Below are positions 16,655-25,225 of a stretch of 64,000 nt of DNA, piece after piece. The stretch lies in the NCBI GenBank assembly GCA_031551635.1, contig JAVBNH010000019.1:62001-126000 (forward strand), given 5' to 3'. The DNA comes from JAVBNH01 sp031551635. GTDB lineage: Bacteria > Bacillota > Clostridia > Oscillospirales > Acutalibacteraceae. Under the pieces are notes generated by a model. It was not told the DNA's origin. It saw only the letters and a list, made by a program, of their open reading frames with translations, and did no database searches. Numbering within the stretch: position 1 is the stretch's first letter; every line of letters starts with the position of its first letter. The translations under genes and the position numbers were made by a program.

Positions 16655-17548
16655 TCAAGCGCGGGACAATAGCGGGAACATCAGCTTTTTCTGCTCAAAT
16701 ATATTTTCTTTTCCAGCCAAAACAAAAAATGTTGTATCATCTTCTTTTAATTCTCTGACATTCCAGCTTCCGGCTTCTTTCGGAGTAAAACCCAAAATGA
16801 CCTCAGCCGAGAAATCCATAATAACCGCACCGATTGCTTCTTCCAAAGTCAATACAGGTCTTGTGAAAACATCATAGCAAGTGACTTTTTCTTCATTCAC
16901 TTCGGCAATGATTACTGTATCCGTCTTTGGCAGATAGTAAATATTATCACGCAGAAACTTCGTGCAGTAAAACATCAAAAGCCCCGGGTTGTCCTTCATG
17001 GCAAAACACGAGTAAGGATTTGAGAGCTTGTAAATTTCAAGCAGCAAATCCTTGTCCTCTTTTATTGCCATATTCAGCTTTTTAACAGCCAAATCCGACT
17101 TATCTATAACTTTTGAACACTGATATTCCGCCGATTTCACAAAACCGAATTTCGGATAAAAATCTGCTACCGAATCATTGGCATATAGATAAATCAGCTC
17201 GCACTTTCCGCGCCATTCCTCTATCACCTTCTCCATAAGCAGACGACTCAAGCCCTGACCCCTGTACAGAGGCTCTGTCATAACCGTTCCGAGTTGAATA
17301 AAGCGTTTAACCTCAGCACCAAGCTCAATATCAATGATATTCACCGAAACATTCGCCGCGACATGTCCGCCGTCTGCCAGCACATGAGGTATATACCTCT
17401 CTGTCCAGTATCCGCCGCTGTACCAGGGTTCAAAATCAAGCTTAAAGACCGATTTCGAAAGAGAAAAAAAACTGTTTCTGAGTTCATCATTGTTTCGCAC
17501 ATCGCTGCGGTATTCATATGTCTTTTTATCTACTGTATACTTTATCAT
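16655..17548 (-). CDS. GNAT N-acetyltransferase (Eis-like)
   Basis: 297 residues from ATG 17548; an upstream in-frame ATG at 17593 would overlap the GIY-YIG gene and has no ribosome site. Acetyl-CoA binding motif A is visible as VMTEPLYRGQGLSRLLMEKV (R/QxxGxG/A type), followed by LIYLYANDSVADFYPKFGF typical of GNATs. The C-terminal ~140 residues form a second domain as in Eis-like enzymes. Substrate unknown; candidates are small amines, antibiotics or peptides. It belongs to a minus-strand run of small genes. Confidence 0.85.
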   Translation of the reverse strand: MIKYTVDKKTYEYRSDVRNNDELRNSFFSLSKSVFKLDFEPWYSGGYWTERYIPHVLADGGHVAANVSVNIIDIELGAEVKRFIQLGTVMTEPLYRGQGLSRLLMEKVIEEWRGKCELIYLYANDSVADFYPKFGFVKSAEYQCSKVIDKSDLAVKKLNMAIKEDKDLLLEIYKLSNPYSCFAMKDNPGLLMFYCTKFLRDNIYYLPKTDTVIIAEVNEEKVTCYDVFTRPVLTLEEAIGAVIMDFSAEVILGFTPKEAGSWNVRELKEDDTTFFVLAGKENIFEQKKLMFPLLSRA

Positions 17549-17561
17549 GTGGCTTTTCTCA

Positions 17562-17909
17562 TTAGTATAATTCTTTATCCGACAGTTTTTCAATCCACAA
17601 ATCCTTCAAAGCGTTTATGTCGGCTTTAAATTCCTTATCTGTCTGAGTTTCATTTTTTTCGAGCTCTTCAAGCACCTCGAAAACAAATTGCTCTGCGCCT
17701 TGCTTATTCCAGTCGCTTTGCAGCTTCAGCTCAACGCAGGAGCCGGTTTTGCTCGAGAACTCAAAACGGTTTTTGCTGCCCTGCATGTCGGTTGTTGAGC
17801 CGATAAGCAGCTTATTACTGAGCGTATTTCTTATGGCGTAAATCCCGCCGAATACCTTGCGCTCCTTATACTGTGAGATAATCTCTTTTTTTGTTTTATT
17901 ATCCTTCAA
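17562..17909 (-). CDS. GIY-YIG-like small protein
   Basis: 115 residues, TTG start with an AAAGGTGA site. The motif GGIYAIRNTLSNKLLIGST near residue 21 matches the GIY half of the GIY-YIG nuclease fold; the second half reads LLIGST in place of YIG. Downstream helices (LQSDWNKQGAEQFVFEVLEE) match the short stand-alone GIY-YIG proteins of Firmicutes. Function of this subfamily is unclear; nuclease activity is not certain. It ends 13 bp before the GNAT gene and probably shares its transcript. Confidence 0.8.
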   Translation of the reverse strand: MKDNKTKKEIISQYKERKVFGGIYAIRNTLSNKLLIGSTTDMQGSKNRFEFSSKTGSCVELKLQSDWNKQGAEQFVFEVLEELEKNETQTDKEFKADINALKDLWIEKLSDKELY

Positions 17910-17923
17910 AACAAATCACCTTT

Positions 17924-18229
17924 TTAAACAACAATCAAAACCTTGACTTCGTTGCCTACTTCCATATCTATTTTTTCTTTTTTTCTGATTTCGGCTTTAA
18001 TTGGAAGCAGATAAGTGTCGTTTTTTGTGTCAAACCATATTGATGTTTTCCATTCGCTGCCACCGATTTTTGCCGTTATCTTCATCCGCCCCCAACCCTC
18101 TTCCTGATGCTTGTGGTTTGCGCGGATTTCTTTCGCCAGGTCCTCGGGCATAAAAAGAAATTTCCAACCACAGGTATCCTCATCCTTATACCTGCGAAAC
18201 TGACCGATATATTCATACTCTATTGGCAT
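17924..18229 (-). CDS. DUF1905 domain protein
   Basis: 101 residues. ATG 18229 is preceded by CAGGAG; the ORF extends upstream to 18250 without a site. The fold signature WKFLFMPEDLAKEIR and the strand pattern TKNDTYLLPIKAEIRKKEKI match DUF1905, a small all-beta domain of unknown function, often found beside or fused to YdeI/OmpD-associated domains. No membrane segment. Part of the minus-strand cluster of small accessory genes. Confidence 0.85.
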   Translation of the reverse strand: MPIEYEYIGQFRRYKDEDTCGWKFLFMPEDLAKEIRANHKHQEEGWGRMKITAKIGGSEWKTSIWFDTKNDTYLLPIKAEIRKKEKIDMEVGNEVKVLIVV

Positions 18230-18267
18230 AGCATTATTCTCCTGAATCATTATATTTGAGGGTCATT

Positions 18268-18816
18268 TTAAGATTTATTCGCAAAATACTCCGACGCGAG
18301 CATGTCGAGATAAATGCAGCCATAACTTTTTCCGCCGCGTTTTGAGCAGTCGCGCCAGAAGCCTTGACGCTTGAAGCCGACTTTTTCGTAGCAGGTCAGA
18401 GCGCGGGTGTTGTATTCGAAAACATTCAGGCATATGGAGTTGAAGCCCTTTATTTCGAATCCGAAATAAAGAAGCACACGTAAAGCGTCGCTACCATATC
18501 CCATTGACCAGTATTCTTTTTCGCCAATGGCGATTCCGATTTTCGCGTGGCGGTTATCCATATCCTCGAAGTTGAACATGCATTCGCCGATAAGCTTATC
18601 GGCTTCTTTTTCTATTATGGAAAAAATGGGTTTACTGTTGGCATGCTTCTCAAGTCCTGAGGAATCTGTCGCCGCCGGTGAAACATCTTTTCTGCCGCCG
18701 TAATAGAAGTAGGTCAGCTCGTCGTCGTTATTCCACTTGTCATATGTCTGCCAGTCGTCGGTGGAAACAGGTGAAAGGTACACTTTTTCGCCGACAAGCT
18801 TTTTATAGTTAGGCAT
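18268..18816 (-). CDS. RimJ/RimL-type GNAT acetyltransferase
   Basis: 182 residues. It follows the RimJ/RimL layout: N-terminal VGEKVYLSPVSTDDW, central IGIAIGEKEYWSMGYGSDAL (acetyl-CoA motif A) and LNVFEYNTRALTCYEKVGF (motif B). Likely acetylates a protein N-terminus or small amine. The ATG follows AGGGGGAATCCGG and overlaps the end of the next upstream GNAT gene by 8 bp, so the two related genes are coupled and may be a divergent duplicate pair. Confidence 0.88.
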   Translation of the reverse strand: MPNYKKLVGEKVYLSPVSTDDWQTYDKWNNDDELTYFYYGGRKDVSPAATDSSGLEKHANSKPIFSIIEKEADKLIGECMFNFEDMDNRHAKIGIAIGEKEYWSMGYGSDALRVLLYFGFEIKGFNSICLNVFEYNTRALTCYEKVGFKRQGFWRDCSKRGGKSYGCIYLDMLASEYFANKS

Positions 18817-19339
18817 CCGGATTCCCCCTTTTAAAGTAATCCTCAGAAGTTATTTCAAAATAAATTTCATCATATTTATCTCTGCCGAAAATAAGCCTTT
18901 CGCGCTTGACAAGGATTTTTTTAAAACCGTTTTCCTCATAGAGCGCAAGGGCTGAGGTGTTGTGTGAATACGCGCTGACAAGAACCAGACTGAGGTTTTT
19001 TATGACGAACGCGAATTCCAGCAGAAAACCGAACACCTCTGCAAAAATTTCATCGTTGCTGTAATCCAGCTCACCGATAAGGATATTAAGGTAATCATTG
19101 TCCAGCACGGCAAAGCCGATTATCTTTTCGGCTTCCCTGCTGAAAACGGCGAATGCGCCGCCTGTCTTAATAAATTCTTCGACATCCTTTTGTACCTTTT
19201 GAAGCGTTTTGACCTCACGGTGAATACCACGGTACTGCGTGATTTCCGGATTGTTGTACCATTCGACAATAATTTCAGCATCCTCCGGAATCATAGCGGT
19301 AAGATAAATCTTCTCACCAGTATATTTCCAATATCTCAT
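18809..19339 (-). CDS. GNAT acetyltransferase, partner of the 18268 gene
   Basis: 176 residues, same start pattern (YTGEKIYLTAMIPEDAEI) and the LVSAYSHNTSALALYEENGF motif B as its neighbour, but motif A is weaker: the RxxGxG/A loop is replaced by IGELDYSNDEIFAEVFG. It may therefore bind acetyl-CoA poorly or act as a non-catalytic partner. Good GGGGAG site before the ATG. First gene of the acetyltransferase pair. Confidence 0.8.
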   Translation of the reverse strand: MRYWKYTGEKIYLTAMIPEDAEIIVEWYNNPEITQYRGIHREVKTLQKVQKDVEEFIKTGGAFAVFSREAEKIIGFAVLDNDYLNILIGELDYSNDEIFAEVFGFLLEFAFVIKNLSLVLVSAYSHNTSALALYEENGFKKILVKRERLIFGRDKYDEIYFEITSEDYFKRGNPDA

Positions 19340-19384
19340 TATTACTCCCCTTTTTTACCGCAATCGTTGTTTATATAAAACCAA

Positions 19385-19433
19385 CATCCAGTATCCAGTA
19401 TCTAGTATCCAGCATCCAGAATCTAGAATTCCA
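19385..19433. repeat. Heptamer array (CATCCAG/TATCTAG)
   Basis: Seven units: catccag, tatccag, tatctag, tatccag, catccag, aatctag, aattcca. The TAG stop of lemA (19423-19425 on the minus strand) is inside the array. Confidence 0.9.
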
Positions 19434-19971
19434 TTTTAACATCCTGTTTTTTCGCTTCTTCCGCCGCGAAGAAGTCGCATTTTGTCAGGTTTTGCCTGTT
19501 CGCGACAATGCTACTGGGGAAAACAGCTATAGCGGTGTTATACTGGGTGACATTGCTGTTGTAGAGTCTGCGCGAGGCTTGTAAATGGTCCTCGACATCC
19601 CTGAGCGTCACCTGAAGCTCTCGGAAAATATCGCTGGAACGCAGCTCGGGGTAGGCCTCCGCGACGACATTGATTCTTGAGGCGAGGGCGTCAAACTGGG
19701 TGTTCGCGGCGGACATTTCCGTGGCGGTCATGCCCTTTCGCATGGAAATAACCTTCTCGAGCACTCCTTTTTCGTGGGCGGCATAGCCCTTTGTTACGTC
19801 GAGCATCTTAGTTAGTGTGTCGTAGCGTTTTGTCAGCGCGACTTCAATGCCTGAGAGCGCCTCCTCAACCTTGATTTTCATGCGCTTGAACTTGTTGCTG
19901 GTGCTGATATACCAAAACAGCGGTATTAGAAGAATGACGGCGACAATGACAACAATTAAAACAGGATCCAT
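19423..19971 (-). CDS. lemA: LemA family membrane protein
   Basis: 182 residues. One N-terminal transmembrane helix (about 2-21), then a long helical cytoplasmic domain with the LemA core ALTKRYDTLTKMLDVTKGYA and a SDIFRELQVTLRDVEDHLQASRRLYNSNVTQYN segment near the C-terminus. LemA proteins are conserved but of uncertain function. The next gene upstream is a DUF3137 protein, a known genomic companion. GAGGTAAATAAC precedes the ATG. The protein ends MEF at a TAG that lies in the heptamer array. Confidence 0.93.
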   Translation of the reverse strand: MDPVLIVVIVAVILLIPLFWYISTSNKFKRMKIKVEEALSGIEVALTKRYDTLTKMLDVTKGYAAHEKGVLEKVISMRKGMTATEMSAANTQFDALASRINVVAEAYPELRSSDIFRELQVTLRDVEDHLQASRRLYNSNVTQYNTAIAVFPSSIVANRQNLTKCDFFAAEEAKKQDVKMEF

Positions 19972-19989
19972 GTTATTTACCTCACTTTT

Positions 19990-20934
19990 TTAATCAAATA
20001 AATTTTTATTTTGCATCAGCTCATCAAGAATATCTAAAATAAATTTTATTTCACCTCTGATTCTTCGTTTGAAGGCTTCGAGGTTTTTAGCGTCCGCGCC
20101 GCTTCGCACGCGGAAAAAATCCTTGTGCGTGTCGAGGGCAATATGTATTTTATTACCCTCAAAGCACAGATAGCTCCGGCAATTCGCGGACTTATCTGCC
20201 TGAATTATATACTCCATAAAATGCGGTGTGAGAATATAAAAAGCCGTGTGCCCGTCGCGGGTCAGAATCTGATATTTTTCATTGAAGGCAATATTTTCTG
20301 TTTCAATGTCAGACTTGGATTTTTGATAGCCCTCGCGAAAAAGGCGCTCGCCGTTCTCTCGCAGGCGTAGTGAATAATCAATATACTTCTTAGTCTCGCA
20401 CACGAGCCACTGCCCCTGAAACTTTGTGACGCGCTGCTTATGCACATTTCCCTTGGAATCGACCCTTGTCGTGACATTCTCAAGGTGAATGTCGCTGAAT
20501 ATTATCCCGAAACCTTTATATTTACCGCTGAAAAAATCGCTGCCGGAAATTTCGTTCCAATCGTTAATCAGTGCGGCTTCGCTTATAACGCCCTCTGAGA
20601 GGTGGTTGACGCAGGAATAATCCTCAATATCAATAATCTCCGCGAGAGCGTATCTGACGATATTGTCGCTGAGAAAACGGTTAATCTCAGTGTTTACAGA
20701 AAACATCAGCGAAGCGAGAATAATGGCGGCGATTAAACCGATGACAAACAAGGGCGGGAGGGAAATTGCCAGACCTATTACAGCCGCGAGCGCGAAAACA
20801 ATGACAAAAGGCAGGAACTTCATCTGCTTTTTTTTCATTAAATCAAGATGCGCGAGTATCTCCTCCTCGTTAAGGCGTTTTTCGGGCATTCCGGAATAAT
20901 AGCTAGCGGCTTTCCCCGGACGGAACAGGCTCAA
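19990..20934 (-). CDS. DUF3137 membrane protein
   Basis: 314 residues. TTG 20934 is the likely start because AAAGGAGG sits 9 bp upstream; the ATG at 20970 lies next to the TATAAT-like region. Two transmembrane helices (about 45-85) interrupt a cytoplasmic N-terminus with coiled character, and the rest is a soluble domain with DUF3137 features (GSDFFSGKYKGFGIIFSDIHLE; GQWLVCETKKY). It is 18 bp upstream of lemA and probably works with it at the membrane. Biochemical role unknown. Confidence 0.85.
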   Translation of the reverse strand: MSLFRPGKAASYYSGMPEKRLNEEEILAHLDLMKKKQMKFLPFVIVFALAAVIGLAISLPPLFVIGLIAAIILASLMFSVNTEINRFLSDNIVRYALAEIIDIEDYSCVNHLSEGVISEAALINDWNEISGSDFFSGKYKGFGIIFSDIHLENVTTRVDSKGNVHKQRVTKFQGQWLVCETKKYIDYSLRLRENGERLFREGYQKSKSDIETENIAFNEKYQILTRDGHTAFYILTPHFMEYIIQADKSANCRSYLCFEGNKIHIALDTHKDFFRVRSGADAKNLEAFKRRIRGEIKFILDILDELMQNKNLFD

Positions 20935-21187
20935 GACTGTCAGCCTCCTTTGAATTCGTTGTGCATACATTTTATATTATAATATAAAACAAAATATATT
21001 TCTACATGTTTTGCAAATTTAAATTTCAACAAGTTCTTGAAAACTTTTCGCAAACGGCGTTATTGCACTCTGTTAAATTAATCGTTACAATAAATATAAA
21101 GAGATCAGAAGGGCGATGAAATAAATTGGAAATAAAAATCGGTGATATTATAAAGAAGAACCGCAAAAAAATGAATATCTCGCATGT

Positions 21188-21213
21188 TGAACGATGATTA
21201 TATCATCGTTCAC
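21188..21213 (+). repeat. MITE-like element, palindromic end only
   Basis: ttgaacgatgattatatcatcgttcac is nearly a perfect palindrome matching the end of the element at 16320. It interrupts the XRE gene fragment. Confidence 0.6.
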
Positions 21214-21258
21214 AGGAGATAGGGGCCAGGGCATAGGAGCCAGGGCTATAGGATAAGG
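21214..21258. repeat. Heptamer array (AGGAGAT/AGGGCAT subfamily)
   Basis: Six units: aggagat, aggggcc, agggcat, aggagcc, agggcta, taggata. Related to the complement of the 2197 array. Inside the disrupted regulator. Confidence 0.75.
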
Positions 21259-21839
21259 CTTCGCCTTATAATCTATTTTTTTTGCAACCTATCCTTGATT
21301 TAATCAGTGCTTTCCAAGAGGCTTAATGCTCGGCACAGCGATGTCTCTCGTTCTCAGCGATGAGAGCGGAAAAAATATCACTGAAGCAATAAATTACTGT
21401 GAAAAAGTTATTGAAGAGTGTTCTAACGAAAAAATCAGGAGCATGACACGAGCCGCTCTTTGCTTTTTATACAACAAAAACGCTGAGAATGAAAAAGCAA
21501 TTGGCTATGCCCGAACATTGCCGCATATATGGGAGAGCCGCGAAATGCTGCTGTGTGAATTTGCCTGTGAGGAAGAATATACAAACACTGTGAAAAAAGT
21601 GACAGAGCTTGCTTTATCAATGATTTACGAAAAAATCAAAAACATTCAGCCGGCATCCTTCCATAAAAACATTAACCGCCTAACAATCGGGCATGAGATA
21701 ACATTCAACAAGGAAAACATCGGTGAAATTCTTGAGACTGTGTCGGAATTCTACAAAGGCAATTAAATCTTATAAAATTAAACAAAAAATTATTCCCAAT
21801 TACAAGCATATGCGTACATGAGGGCGAAATATTAAAAAC

Positions 21840-21876
21840 TGAGCCGATTTTATTGTAAATCGGCTCATTTTGATTT
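21840..21876 (+). terminator. Rho-independent terminator
   Basis: Stem tgagccgattt (21840-21850), loop tattgt, complement 21857-21867, then ttttgattt. It closes the region upstream of purC. Confidence 0.85.
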
Positions 21877-21931
21877 ATAATAACTGTAATCTGTTTTAGG
21901 ATAAATAAAAAATGAAGGGCTTGATGGTGTT

Positions 21932-22609
21932 ATGCAGCTTTATTACAAAGGCAAAACGAAGGACGTTTACTCTCTTGACGACGGCAATTATCTCTTAAAA
22001 TTTAAAGACGATGTTACCGGCGAGAACGGAGTTTTTGACCCTGGCGCAAATACTGTCGGGCTTTCTATCGAGGGCGCGGGCAAAGCAGGGCTGCGGCTCA
22101 CCGAGTATTTTTACAAGAAAATCGGGGAGGCGGGAATCCTGACGCATTTTATCGAGGCCGATATTGAAAACAATTCACTCAAGGTAAAAGCTGCGACTGT
22201 TTTCGGCAAGGGACTTGAGGTTATTTGCCGCTACAGGGCTGTGGGGAGCTTCCTTCGCCGCTACGGCATGTACTGCACAGAGGGGCAGCCGCTCGATGCC
22301 TTTGTCGAGGTCACCCTCAAGGACGACGCGAACAACGACCCCCCGATAACAAAGGACGCGCTCGCCATGCTCGGACTTCTCAGCAACGATGAATACGAGC
22401 AGCTCAAGACAATGACACAGAAGATATGCGGCATTGTAAAGGATGACCTTGCGCTAAAGGGTATTGAGCTTTATGACATCAAGCTTGAGTTCGGCAGAGT
22501 GGGCGGCGAGGTCGCGCTGATTGACGAAATCTCCGGCGGCAATATGCGCGCCTATAAGGACGGGCAGTATATCGAGCCAATGAAGCTCGAGCAGTTGATA
22601 TTAAGTTAA
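21932..22609 (+). CDS. purC: SAICAR synthetase
   Basis: Ligates aspartate to CAIR using ATP in de novo purine synthesis (phosphoribosylaminoimidazole-succinocarboxamide synthase). 225 residues, near the usual short bacterial length. Seen: YYKGKTKDVYSLDDG at the start (nucleotide-binding loop), a CRYRAVGSFLRRYG segment (VRN..AGS-like), and LYDIKLEFG...LIDEISGGNMRAY at the end, where the family has DxKxEFG and DE(I/V)...D.R. The gene stands alone, outside a pur operon, and is closed by its own terminator. Confidence 0.95.
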   Translation: MQLYYKGKTKDVYSLDDGNYLLKFKDDVTGENGVFDPGANTVGLSIEGAGKAGLRLTEYFYKKIGEAGILTHFIEADIENNSLKVKAATVFGKGLEVICRYRAVGSFLRRYGMYCTEGQPLDAFVEVTLKDDANNDPPITKDALAMLGLLSNDEYEQLKTMTQKICGIVKDDLALKGIELYDIKLEFGRVGGEVALIDEISGGNMRAYKDGQYIEPMKLEQLILS

Positions 22610-22673
22610 AATGAATTAAAATTAATTTGTTTCACTATTTTATTGCTTTTTTTCAAAATATAATTTATAATTA

Positions 22674-22708
22674 ACGGGCAGGCTTTGCGGCTGCCCGTTT
22701 GTTTTTTT
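22674..22708 (+). terminator. purC terminator
   Basis: acgggcag (22674-22681), 9-base loop, ctgcccgt (22691-22698), then ttgttttttt. Strong intrinsic terminator. Confidence 0.92.
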
Positions 22709-22746
22709 CAATGGGTATCAACTTTCACCTTGTTAATGAAAAGAGG

Positions 22747-23727
22747 ATGAGTTTTATTAAAAGAAATATTTTATTGTTTTTTACGCTTCTGACAATTTTG
22801 ATTTGTGTTTTCATTGGCTCAGTAAGTGCGAAAGCAGAGACAGGCGACACAATACCCGATTTTAAAATTGCAGATGTTATCGCGGACGGTATTATTGCCG
22901 CGAATGACGCGAGAACCGCCTTAAGAATCTCTGCTGGGCTTGAAAAACCTACTGATATTCAGGCATATGCCGCGGATATTGATGGTGACGGGCTTATTAC
23001 CGCAACCGACGCGAGATACATACTCAGAATTTCCGCAGGTCTCTCCTCGGTACCGGAGGATGTTACCTATGACTTCGACTGGCACGATTCAAAGGGCAAC
23101 AAACAGCATGCCTCAGGCTTTTACAGGTGTGATGTGGACGCAGTTGATGCTTTCCGGCAGGTTAACAGGGTCAGCATTGATTATACAATCGGCTTCGCCC
23201 GCTACATAGACCATGAGGTCTGCAAAGCTACTGTTGACAGATTTGTTAAGGTACTGAAAACCGACCTGAAAAGCAAGGGTTTTACAGATACCGATGTGCT
23301 TTTGTGGCTGATTGCCTTTGTGCAGAATACTGTTATTTATGAGTCTGACGGAGAGGATATAGAATACCCGAAATTCCCGTATGAAACAATGTATGACCAG
23401 GCGGGTGACTGCGAGGATTCGGCAATTCTTGTCATAACTTTTTTACGTGCGGCAGGCTATGATACAGTAATGATTCTTTTTGAGGACCATGCTATGGCGG
23501 GCATCGCACTTGATGAAAGTGAAGCAGCTACAGTTATGAAGGCGACATTTAAGAATGCGGCGCTGATAAACCTGAACGGCGTTTCAGACGAATATTCAAC
23601 ATATGATTATGAAGGCAAAACCTACTATCCTATTGAGGCGACCGCTGTGGTTCAGCTAGGACTGATTCCTCCCGGTTATGACGAGGCTAACTTATTTCCC
23701 TTTGACGCAGTTAACCCGAAAAGCTAA
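22747..23727 (+). CDS. Secreted dockerin + transglutaminase-like protein
   Basis: Signal peptide (NILLFFTLLTILICVFIG), then a dockerin-like pair (~40-105): the first loop is degenerate (IADVIADGIIAANDARTALR), the second canonical (DIDGDGLITATDARYILRIS). The C-terminal ~210 residues are a transglutaminase/cysteine-protease-like domain: DQAGDCEDSAILVITFLRAA holds the probable catalytic Cys, EDHAMAGIAL the His, and YYPIEAT the third residue. Such domains cleave or cross-link peptides outside the cell. Start: ATG 22747 follows GAAAAGAGG with no spacer; ATT 22756, 9 bp on, fits the site better. It follows the purC terminator, so it needs its own promoter. Confidence 0.85.
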   Translation: MSFIKRNILLFFTLLTILICVFIGSVSAKAETGDTIPDFKIADVIADGIIAANDARTALRISAGLEKPTDIQAYAADIDGDGLITATDARYILRISAGLSSVPEDVTYDFDWHDSKGNKQHASGFYRCDVDAVDAFRQVNRVSIDYTIGFARYIDHEVCKATVDRFVKVLKTDLKSKGFTDTDVLLWLIAFVQNTVIYESDGEDIEYPKFPYETMYDQAGDCEDSAILVITFLRAAGYDTVMILFEDHAMAGIALDESEAATVMKATFKNAALINLNGVSDEYSTYDYEGKTYYPIEATAVVQLGLIPPGYDEANLFPFDAVNPKS

Positions 23728-23880
23728 TCAATAATCTCCGCATAAAACTCATCTTCATCATAATACTCGGCAGCACGCATAAAAAATTTTTTAATTATTT
23801 CCATTTCTTCACTAAGACTTTCCGGCAAATTATTTACCGAACGGAAATAAACAGCTGCAGGGTATTCAATATAGGAGGAA
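23724..23880 (-). pseudogene. Possible C-terminal gene remnant
   Basis: The minus frame here reads plausibly as protein (SYIEYPAAVYFRSVNNLP; MEIIKKFFMRAAEYYDEDEF) and stops at 23724, but its upstream part runs into the convincing plus-strand flavin oxidoreductase gene. It could be the tail of a gene truncated at about 23880. No family recognised. Confidence 0.25.
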
Positions 23881-23886
23881 AAACTC

Positions 23887-25197
23887 ATGTCCTTTGAAAA
23901 ATTTCGGGAGGGAACCCTTGAGGAGACCATGAAAAAAATCAAAGAGCTGTCCCTTTCAATTCCTCTTTCCCGCAATACCGATGTTCTAAAAGAAGAACTG
24001 CAAATAGGCGGAAAAACGGTGAAAAACCGCCTTGCTATACAGCCAATGGAGGGCTGTGACGGCACTCAAGACGGTAAGCCGGATATACTGACTAAGCGCC
24101 GCTACGACCGTTTCGCGAGAGGCGGCGCGGGGCTTATTTGGTTTGAGGCGACCGCCGTCGCGCAGGACGGCAGGGCAAACAGCCGCCAGCTGCTGATAAA
24201 CAAAAGCAATCTTGATTCCTTCAGAGAAATTGTAAACGACATAAAGGCAACTGCGCTCCTGGAAAACGGTTTTGAGCCTCTGCTGATATTGCAAGCGACA
24301 CATTCTGGGCGTTACTCGCGGCCTTTCGGAGAGCCTGAGCCGCTTATCGCCCGCCACAACCCTTTTTTTGAAAAGGACAAGCCGCTCAGTGACACTTGCA
24401 TTGTCAGCGACGACAGGCTGAAACGGCTTGAGGAGGAATACAGCGAGGCGGCGGCTCTCGCACAGTCATCAGGCTTTGACGGGATTGACGTCAAGGCGTG
24501 CCACGGCTACCTGAATAACGAGCTGTTCTCCTCATTTGACCGCGCAGGTGAATATGGCGGTAGCTTCGAGAACCGCACAAGATTTTTCATCAACGCTTTA
24601 AAGGCGGCGCAGGCTAATACCGCCCGGGATTTCATAGTGACCTCGCGCATGAATATTTATGACGGCTTCCCTTACCCCTTTGGCTTCGGCATGGCACAGG
24701 AGGGTCTCGGAATGAATCCCACTGAGCCGCTCAAGCTTATCGATATTATTCATAATAAACTCGGTATAAATTTCCTCAATATAACGATGGGCAACCCCTA
24801 CGAGAACCCGCATGTTAACCGTCCCTTTGACACAGGTTTTTATGCCCCGCCGGAGAGCCCATTAGCGGGACTTGAGCGAATGTACAGCGGCACAAAAACC
24901 GTTGCAGAAACCTTCAAAAACCTCCGTATTATGAGCTCGGCGCTTTCATATTTAAGAGAATTTTCCGTAAACCTTGCCGCAGGCGCGATTAATGAAGGCA
25001 TCTGCGACCTCGCGGGCTTCGGAAGGCTTGCATTCGCCTATCCCGATTTCGCGAATGACATATTAAAAAACGGTAAGTTAAAAAAGAATAAATGCTGCAT
25101 TACCTGCGGGAAATGCTCTGAGCTGATGAGGGCGAAAAGCACGGCAGGCTGTGTCGTGCGTGACAACGAGTACCAAAATATTTATCGGAATCTATAG
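23887..25197 (+). CDS. Old yellow enzyme family flavin oxidoreductase with FeS cysteines
   Basis: 436 residues. FMN TIM-barrel of the NADH:flavin oxidoreductase family: NRLAIQPMEGCDG, ARGGAGLIWFEATAVA, LQATHSGR, a FDGIDVKACHGYL motif (K-x-CHGY, catalytic region) and LAGFGRLAFAYP for phosphate binding. The C-terminus carries CCITCGKC...C, the four-cysteine cluster site of 2,4-dienoyl-CoA reductase and BaiCD/BaiH-type enzymes. The FAD/NAD domain those enzymes have after it is missing, so electrons must come from another protein, perhaps the flavoprotein two genes downstream. GGAGGAAAAACTC precedes the ATG. Probably first of a three-gene redox operon. Confidence 0.9.
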   Translation: MSFEKFREGTLEETMKKIKELSLSIPLSRNTDVLKEELQIGGKTVKNRLAIQPMEGCDGTQDGKPDILTKRRYDRFARGGAGLIWFEATAVAQDGRANSRQLLINKSNLDSFREIVNDIKATALLENGFEPLLILQATHSGRYSRPFGEPEPLIARHNPFFEKDKPLSDTCIVSDDRLKRLEEEYSEAAALAQSSGFDGIDVKACHGYLNNELFSSFDRAGEYGGSFENRTRFFINALKAAQANTARDFIVTSRMNIYDGFPYPFGFGMAQEGLGMNPTEPLKLIDIIHNKLGINFLNITMGNPYENPHVNRPFDTGFYAPPESPLAGLERMYSGTKTVAETFKNLRIMSSALSYLREFSVNLAAGAINEGICDLAGFGRLAFAYPDFANDILKNGKLKKNKCCITCGKCSELMRAKSTAGCVVRDNEYQNIYRNL

Positions 25198-25225
25198 ATT
25201 TTCACCGAAAGGATTTGAAGCTCCA

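Larger units (their letters stand above)
21126..21766 (+). pseudogene. Disrupted XRE-type regulator
   Basis: The 5' fragment (TTG 21126 to TGA 21195) encodes EIKIGDIIKKNRKKMNIS, the first helix region of an XRE HTH, and is cut by a MITE end (palindrome gaacgatgattatatcatcgttc) and a heptamer array. The 3' fragment (about 21299-21766, ATG 21326) encodes a 146-residue helical, TPR-like domain (ITEAINYCEKVIEECSNEKI; ALCFLYNKNAENEKAIGYAR; LCEFACEEEY) typical of the C-terminus of XRE-TPR regulators. Together they look like one gene with the middle deleted or replaced by repeats. Confidence 0.6.
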
